From assembly GCA_030142905.1 (NCBI GenBank), contig JASJOG010000256.1:97001-161000 (forward strand): 64,000 nucleotides of DNA, given 5' to 3'. The position numbers and the translations under genes are program-made. The notes beneath the pieces are model-generated. The model saw only the letters and a list, made by a program, of their open reading frames with translations. It had not been told where the DNA came from and searched no databases. Below, one piece after another: positions 34,202 to 43,289 of the stretch. Numbering within the stretch: position 1 is the stretch's first letter; every line of letters begins with the position of its first letter. Origin of the DNA: Heliopora coerulea (lineage: Eukaryota > Cnidaria > Anthozoa > Scleralcyonacea > Helioporidae).

Positions 34202-37200
34202 TTACGGTTTAAAACCAAATATATTTTCATAAGTGCCTATCATTTCATTCATGTAATGACCATATGCAAGTGTTTCAATTTTATCTCCAAGTATTATTCT
34301 TTTATCATCTTTAGATGACAACGCAACTTTTTCAACACTCTCAGTGTATAATTCATGGTTTCTATGTCTTATCAAATTCATTTTTCTTATTTGTTCTTTT
34401 TCATCAAATAAACAATCTTTATAATTTTGAAATGTTATTTCTTTTTTAATTACATTTTTCTTAATACCTTTACATTTTTTTTCTTCTTTTCCTTCGCCGT
34501 CTTTACAGTTTTCAAACATTTTGTAAGCATATAATTTTGCTCTCAAACCAACAAATTCTTCAATTTGTTTTCCTCCACATTCATCTTTCATCATTCCAAT
34601 TACTTTTTTGTTTAATCCAGTTTTTATTCCAGATTCATGAACTTTTGGATAATTACTTGTATCAAACATTTTTTCTACATCTGGAGAAATATCTTTATAA
34701 AAATCATCAGTTTTAATTTCATACATTAAACTATCAGTATCGGTAAATAATAATGATGCAGCGCTTTCGCCGGTTCCACCGTCGTTGTATTTTTTCTTAA
34801 TATAATTATAATGAAAATCATACATTAAAGTTTTACTAAAATCTAATATACTCATTCCTAAATATATTGGTTTATTTAACATAATTTTAGTCTTATGTTT
34901 ATGTATTGCAATTAAATTTTCAGAAAATATCGTTCTACTTTTAAAATTACTTTTTGAAAATAATTTTACTGCTTTTTCTTGTCTATTTACCAATTGTATA
35001 TCAACTCTATTTCTTACATTTTCCATGGTTTTCCCAAACACAGAATTATTCATCAATTTGAAAAAATCTTTTTCAAAATCATTTTTTGCATTTGTTCTCA
35101 AATTTGTGTTCAAATCAATATATTGTTTCATAAAATCTTCTTCGTAAAATTTTAATCCTTTATAAATTCGAGTACAACAAAGTCCCAATTTTTCATACAA
35201 TTTTAAATTTTCACAATGTAAAACATATTTTTCTTTATTATTCAAATTTGGAATCAGTTTTTCAACAGCACTCGAAGAGTGCGTTTTTAATCTTTCTGGA
35301 GCAAGAGGATATTCATTATGTGAATCATGTAAATCTTCTGGATATTCCAAATCAACTTCTAAAATACAATTATATTTTTCCCAATTATTTAACTCATTGT
35401 TTTTCATCCATTTGAAATCTCTAACAGGTAATTTCTTACTCATCGCCCAACCATACAAATTATTAGCATCAAGATATGGAAGATAAACACTATCTTCTTT
35501 AGGATTGTATTTGTTTTTCATATATTTGTTATTTGCTTTTGCATGTCTTTTTGTAATCATAGAAACACCACCTCTGATTCCTTTTTCAATCATAAGATAC
35601 ATTTGTGGATCAGATAATAGATCCAATTCAATTTTTGTTATTTTTAACATTGAATCCCAAGCTAATCCAGGTGAAGTAAAATACCAAGCAGGATCCAATT
35701 TATAATTTTGCTTACAAACTTTTCTAAAGCTTTCAAAGACATCAGCTAATAAAACTACATCGGTTTTCAAATATAAATCATGATATTGTCTCATATTTTT
35801 AATATTAAATTTTTCCCAAACATTTTGTGCGTGTAAATAATCTTCTTCACTTATATTTTCATCATTTAAACTAGAATAAAAACATTCTTTATCAGGTAGT
35901 TTTTCTTCTTTTAATTTTTCAATGCTTTCAAACCATTCATATGGAAAAACACCTTTTCTAGTTAATAAATTTCTTTTTTCTTCATCTTTAATAAAGTACT
36001 TCAAAATATTCATTTCATTTTTATCTAAATTATTAACTAAATTTGCTAAACTAGTTTGCATAAATTTAAAACTATCAATAAATCTAATTTTTCTTTTAAC
36101 ATTAACAATTTCTTTAATTTTATACTTCGTGTCACTGGTTGATGGTACGCTTTGCGATTCTTCACATTCAATTATATTTTCTTTTAATTTACTTTTAAGT
36201 TGTTTTTCTGTTACTATGTCTGTTTTTTCAAATTTACCAACAATAAATTCTTTTGTAAAACTAATATATTTTTCCTCAGTGTTTGGTATACAATCAATTT
36301 CGCCTTCTGAAATGCCAAGATTTTTGATAAACAAATGACTGTCATAGTTTTGTAAATTATGAAATATAACTGGAATAAATTTTGGATTTTTCATTTTTGA
36401 ATTACAACTAATACAAGCAGCTCCTCTATATTTACCAGTATAATGACAATGGTCTTTAACTTTATCATCAGATTTATCAAATTTTTTATAACATGCATAA
36501 CAATTTTTAGCTAATCTAAAATCTACTTTATCCTTTTCACTTAATATTATTTTTTTTGAATATTTAAATTTCTCATGTATTTTTTTAATATCATTTTCTA
36601 AACTTTTTACAAATTTTAAAGAAATATCTTCATCATCATCAACTTTGTTGTTGCTTTGCGGTTTTTTAGTATATTTTACTAATTTTGGTTTATATAAATT
36701 ATCATCAAAACATTTTATTAAATAACAATATCCAGATGGTTCATGTTTTTGAAATTGTTTTGTGTTGCCGCCAACATTTTTATCTATATTTTTCAGATTA
36801 CATTCAAAATCTGCATAAATTACAAATGGAATATCATGCATTCTTTCATAATTTTTAAACTTTAATTTTTCACCTTTATCTGGATAAACAGTTTTTCCAC
36901 ATTCATACTCTTTACAATATTCTAAATGATTTTTGTAAACATTTTCCTTACTAAAATGTTGCAAACAATTATCACAAATATGTGTTTTTTCTTTACTTTT
37001 ATTAATTTGGCTTGAAAATAATCTACTTTTACCTTTAATTAAACAATAATTTTTACCATTTTCATTAGTTATTAACAATATATTTACGTGTGATGGTTCA
37101 ATATTTGGATCGCGAAGCACCTTCAGATCAACCTTACTTACTCTCAAAGGAAAAATTTCATGATTTTTGTCTTCGTTGTATCCAAATAAATTAATTGTAA

Positions 37201-38335
37201 TGTTATTATTTTTTTCAAATTTATCAATATCAGAAAGTCCACATGGAAAATTAATATCTTTAACATTAAAACTTTCAGCTTTCTTTTTCAAAATTTTTGT
37301 AATTCTCTCAGGGTGTTTTAAATCAGGTGTGGTTTTCAAAAGTTCATTTATTGTTATGCACCATAATAAACATTTTTGATCTTTATTTTTTGGATTGATA
37401 ATTGCTTTTTTATTTTTTAAAAATTCTGGTAAAGGAATATAAGATGAAGCAAGTAATCTTTTAATTTCGTTAATATTGAGAATTACTTTCAAACCTTTAT
37501 GAAATTTCCACAAACTTGAATTTTTTAAAAATTCTTCAAAACTTAAAATAATTTTTTGTGTCATTTTTTCATATATTTCATCAAAATTATTTCCTTCAAA
37601 AATTTCTTCATAGTAACTATGAAAATGAGCATTATCCACAGTTGTTTCTCCTGTTGCTGGATTTGTTTTTGACATCAAACACACAAGAGTTATTTGTTGT
37701 TTTGTACTTGGATATTTTTTGAATTTTTTAATTACCAATGGTTTTATTTTTTTCAAAAGAGTCAAAGGATCATATAAAGACAATTCAAATTTTTTCAAAT
37801 CCATTTCATATCTTTTTGTTACATTCAAAGCTTCTTTATCCAATTTAAATTTTAATTCAACTGAAGTGGAAGCTTTACCTTGTATTTTGTTAAATATATC
37901 TAAAACATTATCTTTCAGATGATTATACCAATTTTTTATTCTTTCTGTTCCTTTGTTATTTAATGGGTTGTATTTATCAAATAAATTTAATATTTTTTCT
38001 TTACTCTTGTTAAATAAATCATTTGCTTTTTGTTTTGAGTTAATCAAAATTTTGTTTAAATTTTTGTTTAAATTTTTGTTTAAATTTTTTTTTGGTAATA
38101 ATAAAGGAGCTTGTAAATTTTTTTCAGTAATTGGTTTGTCTAAAATTGATGAAGAAATTTCTTGATTTTTTCTTGGTCTTCCTCTACCTCTAACAACAAT
38201 TCGTTTATTTTGTCTTTTTTCTGGAGGTAATGTTACTGGTCTTCCTCTATTTTCCCGTCTTGGTCCTACAAAAGAACCAAAAGGATATTTTCTTGGTCTT
38301 CCACGACCTCGTTTTGAAATTTCAGTTGTATTCAT
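34202..38335 (-). CDS. pPolB: Protein-primed DNA polymerase B (inner, intact)
   Basis: An intact 1,377-residue ORF. Residues 8-55 hold AT-hook-type motifs (KRGRGRPRK, RGRGRPRKN) missing from the outer copy, followed by a KNLN repeat (84-95). A Cys-His region lies near 322 (DQKCLLWC) and 414 (SHVNILLI), in the order of papain/OTU-like enzymes. Next come a finger-like CDNCLQHF...HLEYC, the exonuclease motif YADFECN (near 508), HCHYTGKYRGAAC, HNLQNYDSHLF, YLKTDVVLLADV, motif A YLDANNLYGW (near 953), NNSVFGKTMENV and motif C FTDTDSL (near 1198). It is expected to replicate the element by protein priming. ATG 38335 is preceded by ATATATAAATAAATA. Confidence 0.96.
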   Translation of the reverse strand: MNTTEISKRGRGRPRKYPFGSFVGPRRENRGRPVTLPPEKRQNKRIVVRGRGRPRKNQEISSSILDKPITEKNLQAPLLLPKKNLNKNLNKNLNKILINSKQKANDLFNKSKEKILNLFDKYNPLNNKGTERIKNWYNHLKDNVLDIFNKIQGKASTSVELKFKLDKEALNVTKRYEMDLKKFELSLYDPLTLLKKIKPLVIKKFKKYPSTKQQITLVCLMSKTNPATGETTVDNAHFHSYYEEIFEGNNFDEIYEKMTQKIILSFEEFLKNSSLWKFHKGLKVILNINEIKRLLASSYIPLPEFLKNKKAIINPKNKDQKCLLWCITINELLKTTPDLKHPERITKILKKKAESFNVKDINFPCGLSDIDKFEKNNNITINLFGYNEDKNHEIFPLRVSKVDLKVLRDPNIEPSHVNILLITNENGKNYCLIKGKSRLFSSQINKSKEKTHICDNCLQHFSKENVYKNHLEYCKEYECGKTVYPDKGEKLKFKNYERMHDIPFVIYADFECNLKNIDKNVGGNTKQFQKHEPSGYCYLIKCFDDNLYKPKLVKYTKKPQSNNKVDDDEDISLKFVKSLENDIKKIHEKFKYSKKIILSEKDKVDFRLAKNCYACYKKFDKSDDKVKDHCHYTGKYRGAACISCNSKMKNPKFIPVIFHNLQNYDSHLFIKNLGISEGEIDCIPNTEEKYISFTKEFIVGKFEKTDIVTEKQLKSKLKENIIECEESQSVPSTSDTKYKIKEIVNVKRKIRFIDSFKFMQTSLANLVNNLDKNEMNILKYFIKDEEKRNLLTRKGVFPYEWFESIEKLKEEKLPDKECFYSSLNDENISEEDYLHAQNVWEKFNIKNMRQYHDLYLKTDVVLLADVFESFRKVCKQNYKLDPAWYFTSPGLAWDSMLKITKIELDLLSDPQMYLMIEKGIRGGVSMITKRHAKANNKYMKNKYNPKEDSVYLPYLDANNLYGWAMSKKLPVRDFKWMKNNELNNWEKYNCILEVDLEYPEDLHDSHNEYPLAPERLKTHSSSAVEKLIPNLNNKEKYVLHCENLKLYEKLGLCCTRIYKGLKFYEEDFMKQYIDLNTNLRTNAKNDFEKDFFKLMNNSVFGKTMENVRNRVDIQLVNRQEKAVKLFSKSNFKSRTIFSENLIAIHKHKTKIMLNKPIYLGMSILDFSKTLMYDFHYNYIKKKYNDGGTGESAASLLFTDTDSLMYEIKTDDFYKDISPDVEKMFDTSNYPKVHESGIKTGLNKKVIGMMKDECGGKQIEEFVGLRAKLYAYKMFENCKDGEGKEEKKCKGIKKNVIKKEITFQNYKDCLFDEKEQIRKMNLIRHRNHELYTESVEKVALSSKDDKRIILGDKIETLAYGHYMNEMIGTYENIFGFKP

Positions 38336-38438
38336 TATTTATTTATATATATATTTTTTTTAAACAAAAAATAATTTAAAAAAAAATTTTTTTAATGATT
38401 GGTCACGTGACCCAATTGAAAAAAAAATTAAAAATTAT
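38336..38438. promoter_or_regulatory. polB upstream region with E-box palindrome
   Basis: An AT-rich 103 bp containing a perfect 12-bp palindrome GGTCACGTGACC (38401-38412), with the CACGTG core used by bHLH-zip factors (USF/MiT type). It lies 66 bp upstream of the polymerase ATG. Confidence 0.45.
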
Positions 38439-38735
38439 TTAAATATCAATTTTATTAAATATAAAAATATTATATAATGGTAGTGATATTTTTGGTTGAG
38501 GTTTTAAAATAAGTTTATAATGATAACTAATTACTTCACGATAATCATCATATACATTAATTTCAAAATCATTAAAATAACAATATTTTTTTTTATAATT
38601 TATTGAAAATGCAGTATGTGGTAATATTTCTTCTCCACTAATTCTAGAAATTTCTTTTGTAAAAGTATAATAAATATTACTTTTTGTATATTTATAATTA
38701 TTTGGTATAAGTATTTCAATAATTGTTGAAGACAT
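38439..38735 (-). CDS. Hypothetical protein, 98 aa (inner)
   Basis: An ORF rich in Tyr and Ile (NYKYTKSNIYYTFTKEIS, FSINYKKKYCYFNDFEINVY). No signal, membrane helix or known domain is seen. It is in the same direction as polB and preceded by AT-rich 'ataaaagagag' before the ATG. There is no homologue in the outer element. Confidence 0.55.
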   Translation of the reverse strand: MSSTIIEILIPNNYKYTKSNIYYTFTKEISRISGEEILPHTAFSINYKKKYCYFNDFEINVYDDYREVISYHYKLILKPQPKISLPLYNIFIFNKIDI

Positions 38736-38845
38736 CTCTCTCTTTTATTTATATAATAATAATTTTTCTTTAAACAAAAAAAATCAATTTTTTAAATATA
38801 ATAATTTTTCTTTAAACAAAAAATATTTTAAAAAAATCAATTTTT

Positions 38846-39208
38846 TTAAATATCATAAAAAATCAAAAATGATTCACTATCAAGTTTCAAATCTTTTTTT
38901 TTCTTAATTCTCCATTTTATACTTTGCGGGTTCATATTAAAATTTTTTGAAGCATATCTAAGACTTTTAAACTTTAAAATTTTATTAGTTTCTCTGTTTA
39001 TAGCTATTACTGGAATTGGGTTTTTCATTTTTTCTCTACAATATTTTTCATGTCTTTCATTTGGTTTACTAATTTTAAGGTCCAACATTCTTTCAAGTTC
39101 ATTTTTAGTATATCTTCCAAAATATTTTATTTTTCTTTCTTTTGCAATATTCCACAATTGTTTATACGTGTAGCCTGTATAGTTTTGATTTTCTTTAATG
39201 AAGCTCAT
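38846..39208 (-). CDS. SAP/NUMOD1-like DNA-binding protein, 120 aa (inner)
   Basis: Residues 12-43 (YKQLWNIAKERKIKYFGRYTKNELERML) look like a SAP/Rho-N type helix pair. Residues about 68-103 (VIAINRETNKILKFKSL, SLRYASKNFNMNPQSIKWRI) look like NUMOD1, a helix-turn-helix module usually attached to homing nucleases. No nuclease domain is visible, so it may be a remnant of a homing enzyme or a DNA-binding accessory. The ATG is preceded by CTTAAATAAATG. It is absent from the outer element. Confidence 0.6.
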   Translation of the reverse strand: MSFIKENQNYTGYTYKQLWNIAKERKIKYFGRYTKNELERMLDLKISKPNERHEKYCREKMKNPIPVIAINRETNKILKFKSLRYASKNFNMNPQSIKWRIKKKKDLKLDSESFLIFYDI

Positions 39209-39242
39209 TTATTTAAGATGTTTTTTTTTTTAAACAAAATTT

Positions 39243-39671
39243 TTAAATAAATTTATAAAACACATAACCACCTGAAATCCCAACAAGAAAAAAAGCAACA
39301 TTTTGATATTCTTTCATTTCATCTGAAGGTTTATAATAATCTTCTAATTTTGGTTCTTTTTCATCTTCTTCATTTGCTTCTTCTTTTAAATATTTATAAC
39401 GATTATTTATTTCAGCAAGATTTTTCAAAGACATGTTTGTTTTATTTATATCAGCATTTGCATCAGATAATTGCTGTCTTAATTTTTCAATTTCTTGTTT
39501 TCTTTTTACTTGATTTTCATACCATTTTTCCTTTGCTTCACTAAGTTTTTCCATTGCTTCATTATGTCTTTTTATCTCTTTTTCATATCCAGAATGATTT
39601 AATTTTGAAAATAAAAATCCAGCACCTGCAAAAGCAACTGCATTAAATAATCCACCAACTACTGTTTCCAT
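39243..39671 (-). CDS. Membrane/coiled-coil protein, 142 aa (inner)
   Basis: An N-terminal hydrophobic segment (residues 5-22, GGLFNAVAFAGAGFLFSKL), a long coiled coil (about 28-95, with EIEKLRQQLSDANADINKT), an acidic patch, and a C-terminal hydrophobic segment (NVAFFLVGISGGYVFYKF). Likely a membrane-associated rod; its role in the virus cycle is unknown. A homologue in the outer element (51837-52241) lies in the same relative position. Confidence 0.75.
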   Translation of the reverse strand: METVVGGLFNAVAFAGAGFLFSKLNHSGYEKEIKRHNEAMEKLSEAKEKWYENQVKRKQEIEKLRQQLSDANADINKTNMSLKNLAEINNRYKYLKEEANEEDEKEPKLEDYYKPSDEMKEYQNVAFFLVGISGGYVFYKFI

Positions 39672-39744
39672 TTATTTTTATGTTTTCTCATTTTTTCTTT
39701 TTTTTCTATTTTCGCTTCGCTCAATTCGCTCGATCGTTCACTTT

Positions 39745-39978
39745 TTATGATTTGAAAGGATTGGAAGGAATCCATTTTTTGTCTTGAGCATATTTAACTG
39801 CAAGTGATGATAATCCAACAGCTGCTGCAAGTTTTAAAGTAGGAACTAAACTAGATGGTGTTGATAAACCATCACTAATTACTTTTCTTGATATCATTCC
39901 AACTCCAACAGCACCCAATGTAATTATTGTAGAATCATATAATTCATTCATAACTTCTTTTCTATTCATTTCACCCAT
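39745..39978 (-). CDS. Small membrane protein, 77 aa (inner)
   Basis: Two moderately hydrophobic segments (STIITLGAVGVGMIS; PTLKLAAAVGLSSLAVKYA) and the conserved C-terminus YAQDKKWIPSNPF. The ATG lies in TATAAATAAATG. A broken homologue lies at 52267-52503. No family is known to me. Confidence 0.7.
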   Translation of the reverse strand: MGEMNRKEVMNELYDSTIITLGAVGVGMISRKVISDGLSTPSSLVPTLKLAAAVGLSSLAVKYAQDKKWIPSNPFKS

Positions 39979-40235
39979 TTATTTATACATATAAAAAAAA
40001 TTTTTATAAAATTTACAGGTGGATCTGGATCCACCGCTAGGATGATTTCAGATTTTCATAGGTTTTCAATACATGACTTACTAGTTGGTGGATTACATTT
40101 AGTAATTTCATAATCATTTTTATTTATGATATTAACTTTTTTGTTTTTACTTTCACTTTCACTTTCACTTGCACCTTTGGTGCTGAGAGCTTCGCTCGAT
40201 CGCTCATTTTGTTCACTAAGTTTGCTTTGCTCAGT

Positions 40236-40559
40236 TTAACGGTCGCTTTGCTCAAGTCTTTTGTCGCTTTTATACGCATAATATAGACCTCCAAGTGCGG
40301 CAACAATTGTCACACCACCAACAAAATACCTGAAATCTATGTAGCCTGAAAGGTCCGCTACGCGGTTTATTTCTTTTCCATAACTGGTTATTTCACGACC
40401 CGCTTCGCGGTCTGCTTCGTTACGCATTTTTGCTTTTCTTTCTTTTGCTTCTTTTGAAATTTTTGCCAATCTTTTTCCCAATTCCACTTTTTTTGGGTCT
40501 TTTGCTTTTTCAGATTTTTCAACTGCTGTTACTTTATTTGTTTTACTGTCTTCACTCAT
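40236..40559 (-). CDS. Small single-pass membrane protein, 107 aa (inner)
   Basis: A charged N-terminal half with VELGKRLAKISKEAKERKA (conserved in the outer copy) and one hydrophobic segment (FVGGVTIVAALGGLYYAY, about residues 79-96) with a charged tail. Short GC-rich palindromes (cgcttcgcgg at 40401-40410; gtccgctacgcgg near 40361) lie inside the coding frame, adding residues such as ADREAGRE. Confidence 0.7.
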   Translation of the reverse strand: MSEDSKTNKVTAVEKSEKAKDPKKVELGKRLAKISKEAKERKAKMRNEADREAGREITSYGKEINRVADLSGYIDFRYFVGGVTIVAALGGLYYAYKSDKRLEQSDR

Positions 40560-40561
40560 TT

Positions 40562-40775
40562 ATTTATTAAAAATTTATTCAAAAGTTATTTAAAATTTAT
40601 TCAAAAGTTATTCAAGTTATTCATAAGTAAAATTAAATAGATTTCAAATAAAAAACAAGTAAAAATTTTTTATTCAAAATTTATTCAAAAGTTATTTAAA
40701 ATTTATTCAAAAGTTATTCAAGTTATTCATAAGTAAAATTAAATAGATTTCAAATAAAAAACAAGTAAAAAATTT
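40562..40775. repeat. Tandem repeat of about 107 bp, two copies (inner)
   Basis: 40562-40665 and 40669-40775 are near identical, made of 'ttattcaaaa' and 'gttattcaag' variants ending 'caaataaaaaacaag'. They lie between the small membrane genes and the fibre genes. The outer element has an unrelated-length tandem repeat of the same word composition at the same map position. Confidence 0.85.
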
Positions 40776-41049
40776 TTATTCAAAATTTATTCAAACAGCG
40801 AAGCTGAGCGCAAGCGCTATTCAAAAGTTATTCAAGTTATTCAAACAGCGATCGTCCTTCAGACTCAGCATCGAGCCGAATGACCGCAGGTCCAGAATCA
40901 AAGATTCTCTCACCGCTTCGCGGAGCAAAGCTGCAAGCTGAGCACAAGCGTTATTTATGAATAAAATTAAATAAAAGTTAAATAAAACCTAAAAGGACTG
41001 CAAAGCAGTTCAAGTAAATTTTAAATAAACCTAAAAAGGACCTTCAAGG
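40776..41049. other. Intergenic patch of GC-rich mini-palindromes
   Basis: In an AT-rich spacer lie several short palindromic GC-rich pieces: gcgaagc (40798-40804), agcgcaagcgct (40808-40819) and gcttcgc (40915-40921). No ORF is seen. The fibre gene's stop codon is at its right edge. Confidence 0.55.
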
Positions 41050-42084
41050 TTACAAATAATTTAAAATAGATTCATCATAATCCACATTAAATTTTTTACA
41101 CAATGCAGCATGATTTATTAAAATTTCTTTGTCTTTCATTTTTCTTTCAGTTAATATAGAAGTGAAAAAAATCTCTCCTTCAAATATAGAAATATTTTTT
41201 GAATTATCAGATCCAAAAGTTAAATTATTTGCTCCACTTGTTATTGATCTAGATGTAAAATATTTAATTGATTTACCATTTACCCAAACACTTGATTTAT
41301 TTGTCTTTGGATTACTTTCTGCATCAATATGTACACTTAAACAATGTACTTTAAATTTTTCAAAAATATTTGTTTTAGTTGGAAAATAACTTTTATCTAT
41401 TTCATAATAGTCTACTGCACCTCCGCCATATATAACAAATTTATCTTTACCTTTATAACCAAATCCACGCCAATCATTTGGATCTGTATTTTTATTGTTC
41501 ATTATTATTGATAAATTTCCTATATTAAAAGTATAATCTTTAATTACATAAACAATAAAAAAATTTAAATAATCTTTTTTACCTGATTGAGTATTTATGT
41601 TTAAATTTAAACTCATTTTTGCAGCAATACCTCCAAAGAATAAAATCTTTTTACTTGCAACATAATGAGAATTTCTAAAAAAAGGTTGTTTTAATTTTTC
41701 AGTTTCTGTAAAATTTTCATCTGAAATTTTTGATTGATTATACCAAACTTCTATTTTATAATCTGTTCCATCATATTTTAAATAACTTGGTAGATCATAA
41801 ATTTCGCCATAAAAATTAAAATCAGAATTTATTATGTAACTTTGAATAAAGTTTAATTGGTTATTAATATTTTTGGTTTTGTTGTTAACAAGTGTGTCTA
41901 CATATTTTTTCCTAGTTAAATGTGTATCATCTGTTGGATCTGAATTTTTAATAATTTTATGATTTCCCACATTAATATCACCTGTCATCGTACCTCCTGT
42001 TAAAGATAATTTTTTATCAAATTCATTTAAAATGAAATTTTTTCGTTTTGAACTAAAATCATCATCATTAAATATAACACTCAT
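41050..42084 (-). CDS. Fibre-like protein, one tail-fibre repeat plus lectin-like head (inner)
   Basis: A 344-residue ORF. Residues 26-68 form one phage-tail-fibre-type repeat (LSLTGGTMTGDINVG, NSDPTDDTHLTRKKYVD). The rest (about 90-340) looks like a concanavalin A/LamG-type beta sandwich, with SVWVNGKSIKYF, NLTFGSDNS, EGEIFFTSILTERKMKDKEILINH and a C-terminal CKKFNVD. A virion spike or receptor-binding role is an inference. It is the tandem paralogue of the next gene upstream. The ATG is in TATAAAATAAATG. Confidence 0.7.
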   Translation of the reverse strand: MSVIFNDDDFSSKRKNFILNEFDKKLSLTGGTMTGDINVGNHKIIKNSDPTDDTHLTRKKYVDTLVNNKTKNINNQLNFIQSYIINSDFNFYGEIYDLPSYLKYDGTDYKIEVWYNQSKISDENFTETEKLKQPFFRNSHYVASKKILFFGGIAAKMSLNLNINTQSGKKDYLNFFIVYVIKDYTFNIGNLSIIMNNKNTDPNDWRGFGYKGKDKFVIYGGGAVDYYEIDKSYFPTKTNIFEKFKVHCLSVHIDAESNPKTNKSSVWVNGKSIKYFTSRSITSGANNLTFGSDNSKNISIFEGEIFFTSILTERKMKDKEILINHAALCKKFNVDYDESILNYL

Positions 42085-42089
42085 TTATT

Positions 42090-43289
42090 TTATATATTTA
42101 TATTATCATGATCAACGTTGTATAAATTACAAAGAACATAATGATAAAACAAAATTTCTTTTTCTGTCATTTTTTCGTGTTTTAAAATTGAAAAGAAAGA
42201 TATTGATCCATCAAAAGGTGAATTTGTATTGTTTTTTGTATTCTTTATATCACCAATTGTTAAAGTTGTATCTCCTAAAACAGTCTTGGCTGTAAAATAT
42301 GTTAACTTTTTTCCATTACAATAAACACTACTTTCATTATTATTTGGTGTTGTATACATATCCCAATGAATACTCAAACATATCCAATTATTCAAAACTC
42401 CAGCATTGGCCTTCGGTTTGAAGGCCGCAATTGGTGTCCTATGATTTACAGGATTTGAACCAATACCGAAAAAATCAGCACTATCTCCAGAAATAACTAA
42501 TTCTCTTGTAGTTGGATTTGCAAAACATATAAATTTATCATAACCCCCATTATCATGCCCAAAAATTCCTCCTCTTAACCAATCATTTCCAGATGAAGGA
42601 ACAGAATTCAATTTATAAACAACAAAAACATTTACAATATCTTTTTTTCCTGATACGGTTCCCGATATCGGATTAATGTTGGAATCTGAAATCATTCTAC
42701 TGCCGTTAAATTTTAAAAAATATTTATTATTTTCTTTTTCACTTTCTAAACACAAGGAAGGTTGAAGACTTTTTGTTGTTTGTTTAAAATTGTTTCCTTC
42801 AATCCCATAATCAATTAGTTCTTTTACTTTTCCGCCGTTTCTTTCAAACAACAAATCACATATTGAATTATATTCAACAAAATATAAATTATGAAATTTC
42901 AAAGAAAAATTATCTTTCAACACTGAAAAACTAACATCCTTTTTGAGAATGTTTAGATTGTCATCAATACGGTCGTCAACGTATTTCTTCCTACAAAGGT
43001 CTTTATCATTTATAGGATTCACATTTGTTGTAATTTTATTAGGGCCCATATCAATATTTCCTCTCATTGTACCTCCTCTTCTTGATAGATAATCTACATC
43101 TGTGTGTCTTCTTACTAAATCATCTACATATTTTTTTCTAGCAAGGTGTTCTCTTTTTGTTGGGTCAACTGATGTTATGATATGGTTTGAACCCATGTTA
43201 ATATCTCCTGTCATATCCCCCCCTGTTGTTGGTAAACCTCCTGTTGTTATATTATCGTTAACTTTTTCATATCCACAGAACAAACTCAT
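42090..43289 (-). CDS. Fibre-like protein, two tail-fibre repeats plus lectin-like head (inner)
   Basis: A 399-residue ORF with an N-terminal MSLFCGYEKV anchor-like segment, two repeats (TGGDMTGDINMGSNHIITSV; RGGTMRGNIDMGPNKITTNV, each closing with RKKYVDD) and a 260-residue lectin-like domain (SVYCNGKKLTYF, TLTIGDIKN, GSISFFSILKHEKMTEKEILFYH). Its ATG directly follows the stop codon of the penton gene, so TAA and ATG form the TAAATG motif. Likely an attachment fibre. The outer element's fibre shares the N-terminal anchor (MSFFYGYQ). Confidence 0.72.
   Translation of the reverse strand: MSLFCGYEKVNDNITTGGLPTTGGDMTGDINMGSNHIITSVDPTKREHLARKKYVDDLVRRHTDVDYLSRRGGTMRGNIDMGPNKITTNVNPINDKDLCRKKYVDDRIDDNLNILKKDVSFSVLKDNFSLKFHNLYFVEYNSICDLLFERNGGKVKELIDYGIEGNNFKQTTKSLQPSLCLESEKENNKYFLKFNGSRMISDSNINPISGTVSGKKDIVNVFVVYKLNSVPSSGNDWLRGGIFGHDNGGYDKFICFANPTTRELVISGDSADFFGIGSNPVNHRTPIAAFKPKANAGVLNNWICLSIHWDMYTTPNNNESSVYCNGKKLTYFTAKTVLGDTTLTIGDIKNTKNNTNSPFDGSISFFSILKHEKMTEKEILFYHYVLCNLYNVDHDNINI

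Noticed and set aside
40562..40775. CRISPR-like array
   Set aside because: Only two long adjacent AT-rich repeats without regular spacers; an animal genome context.
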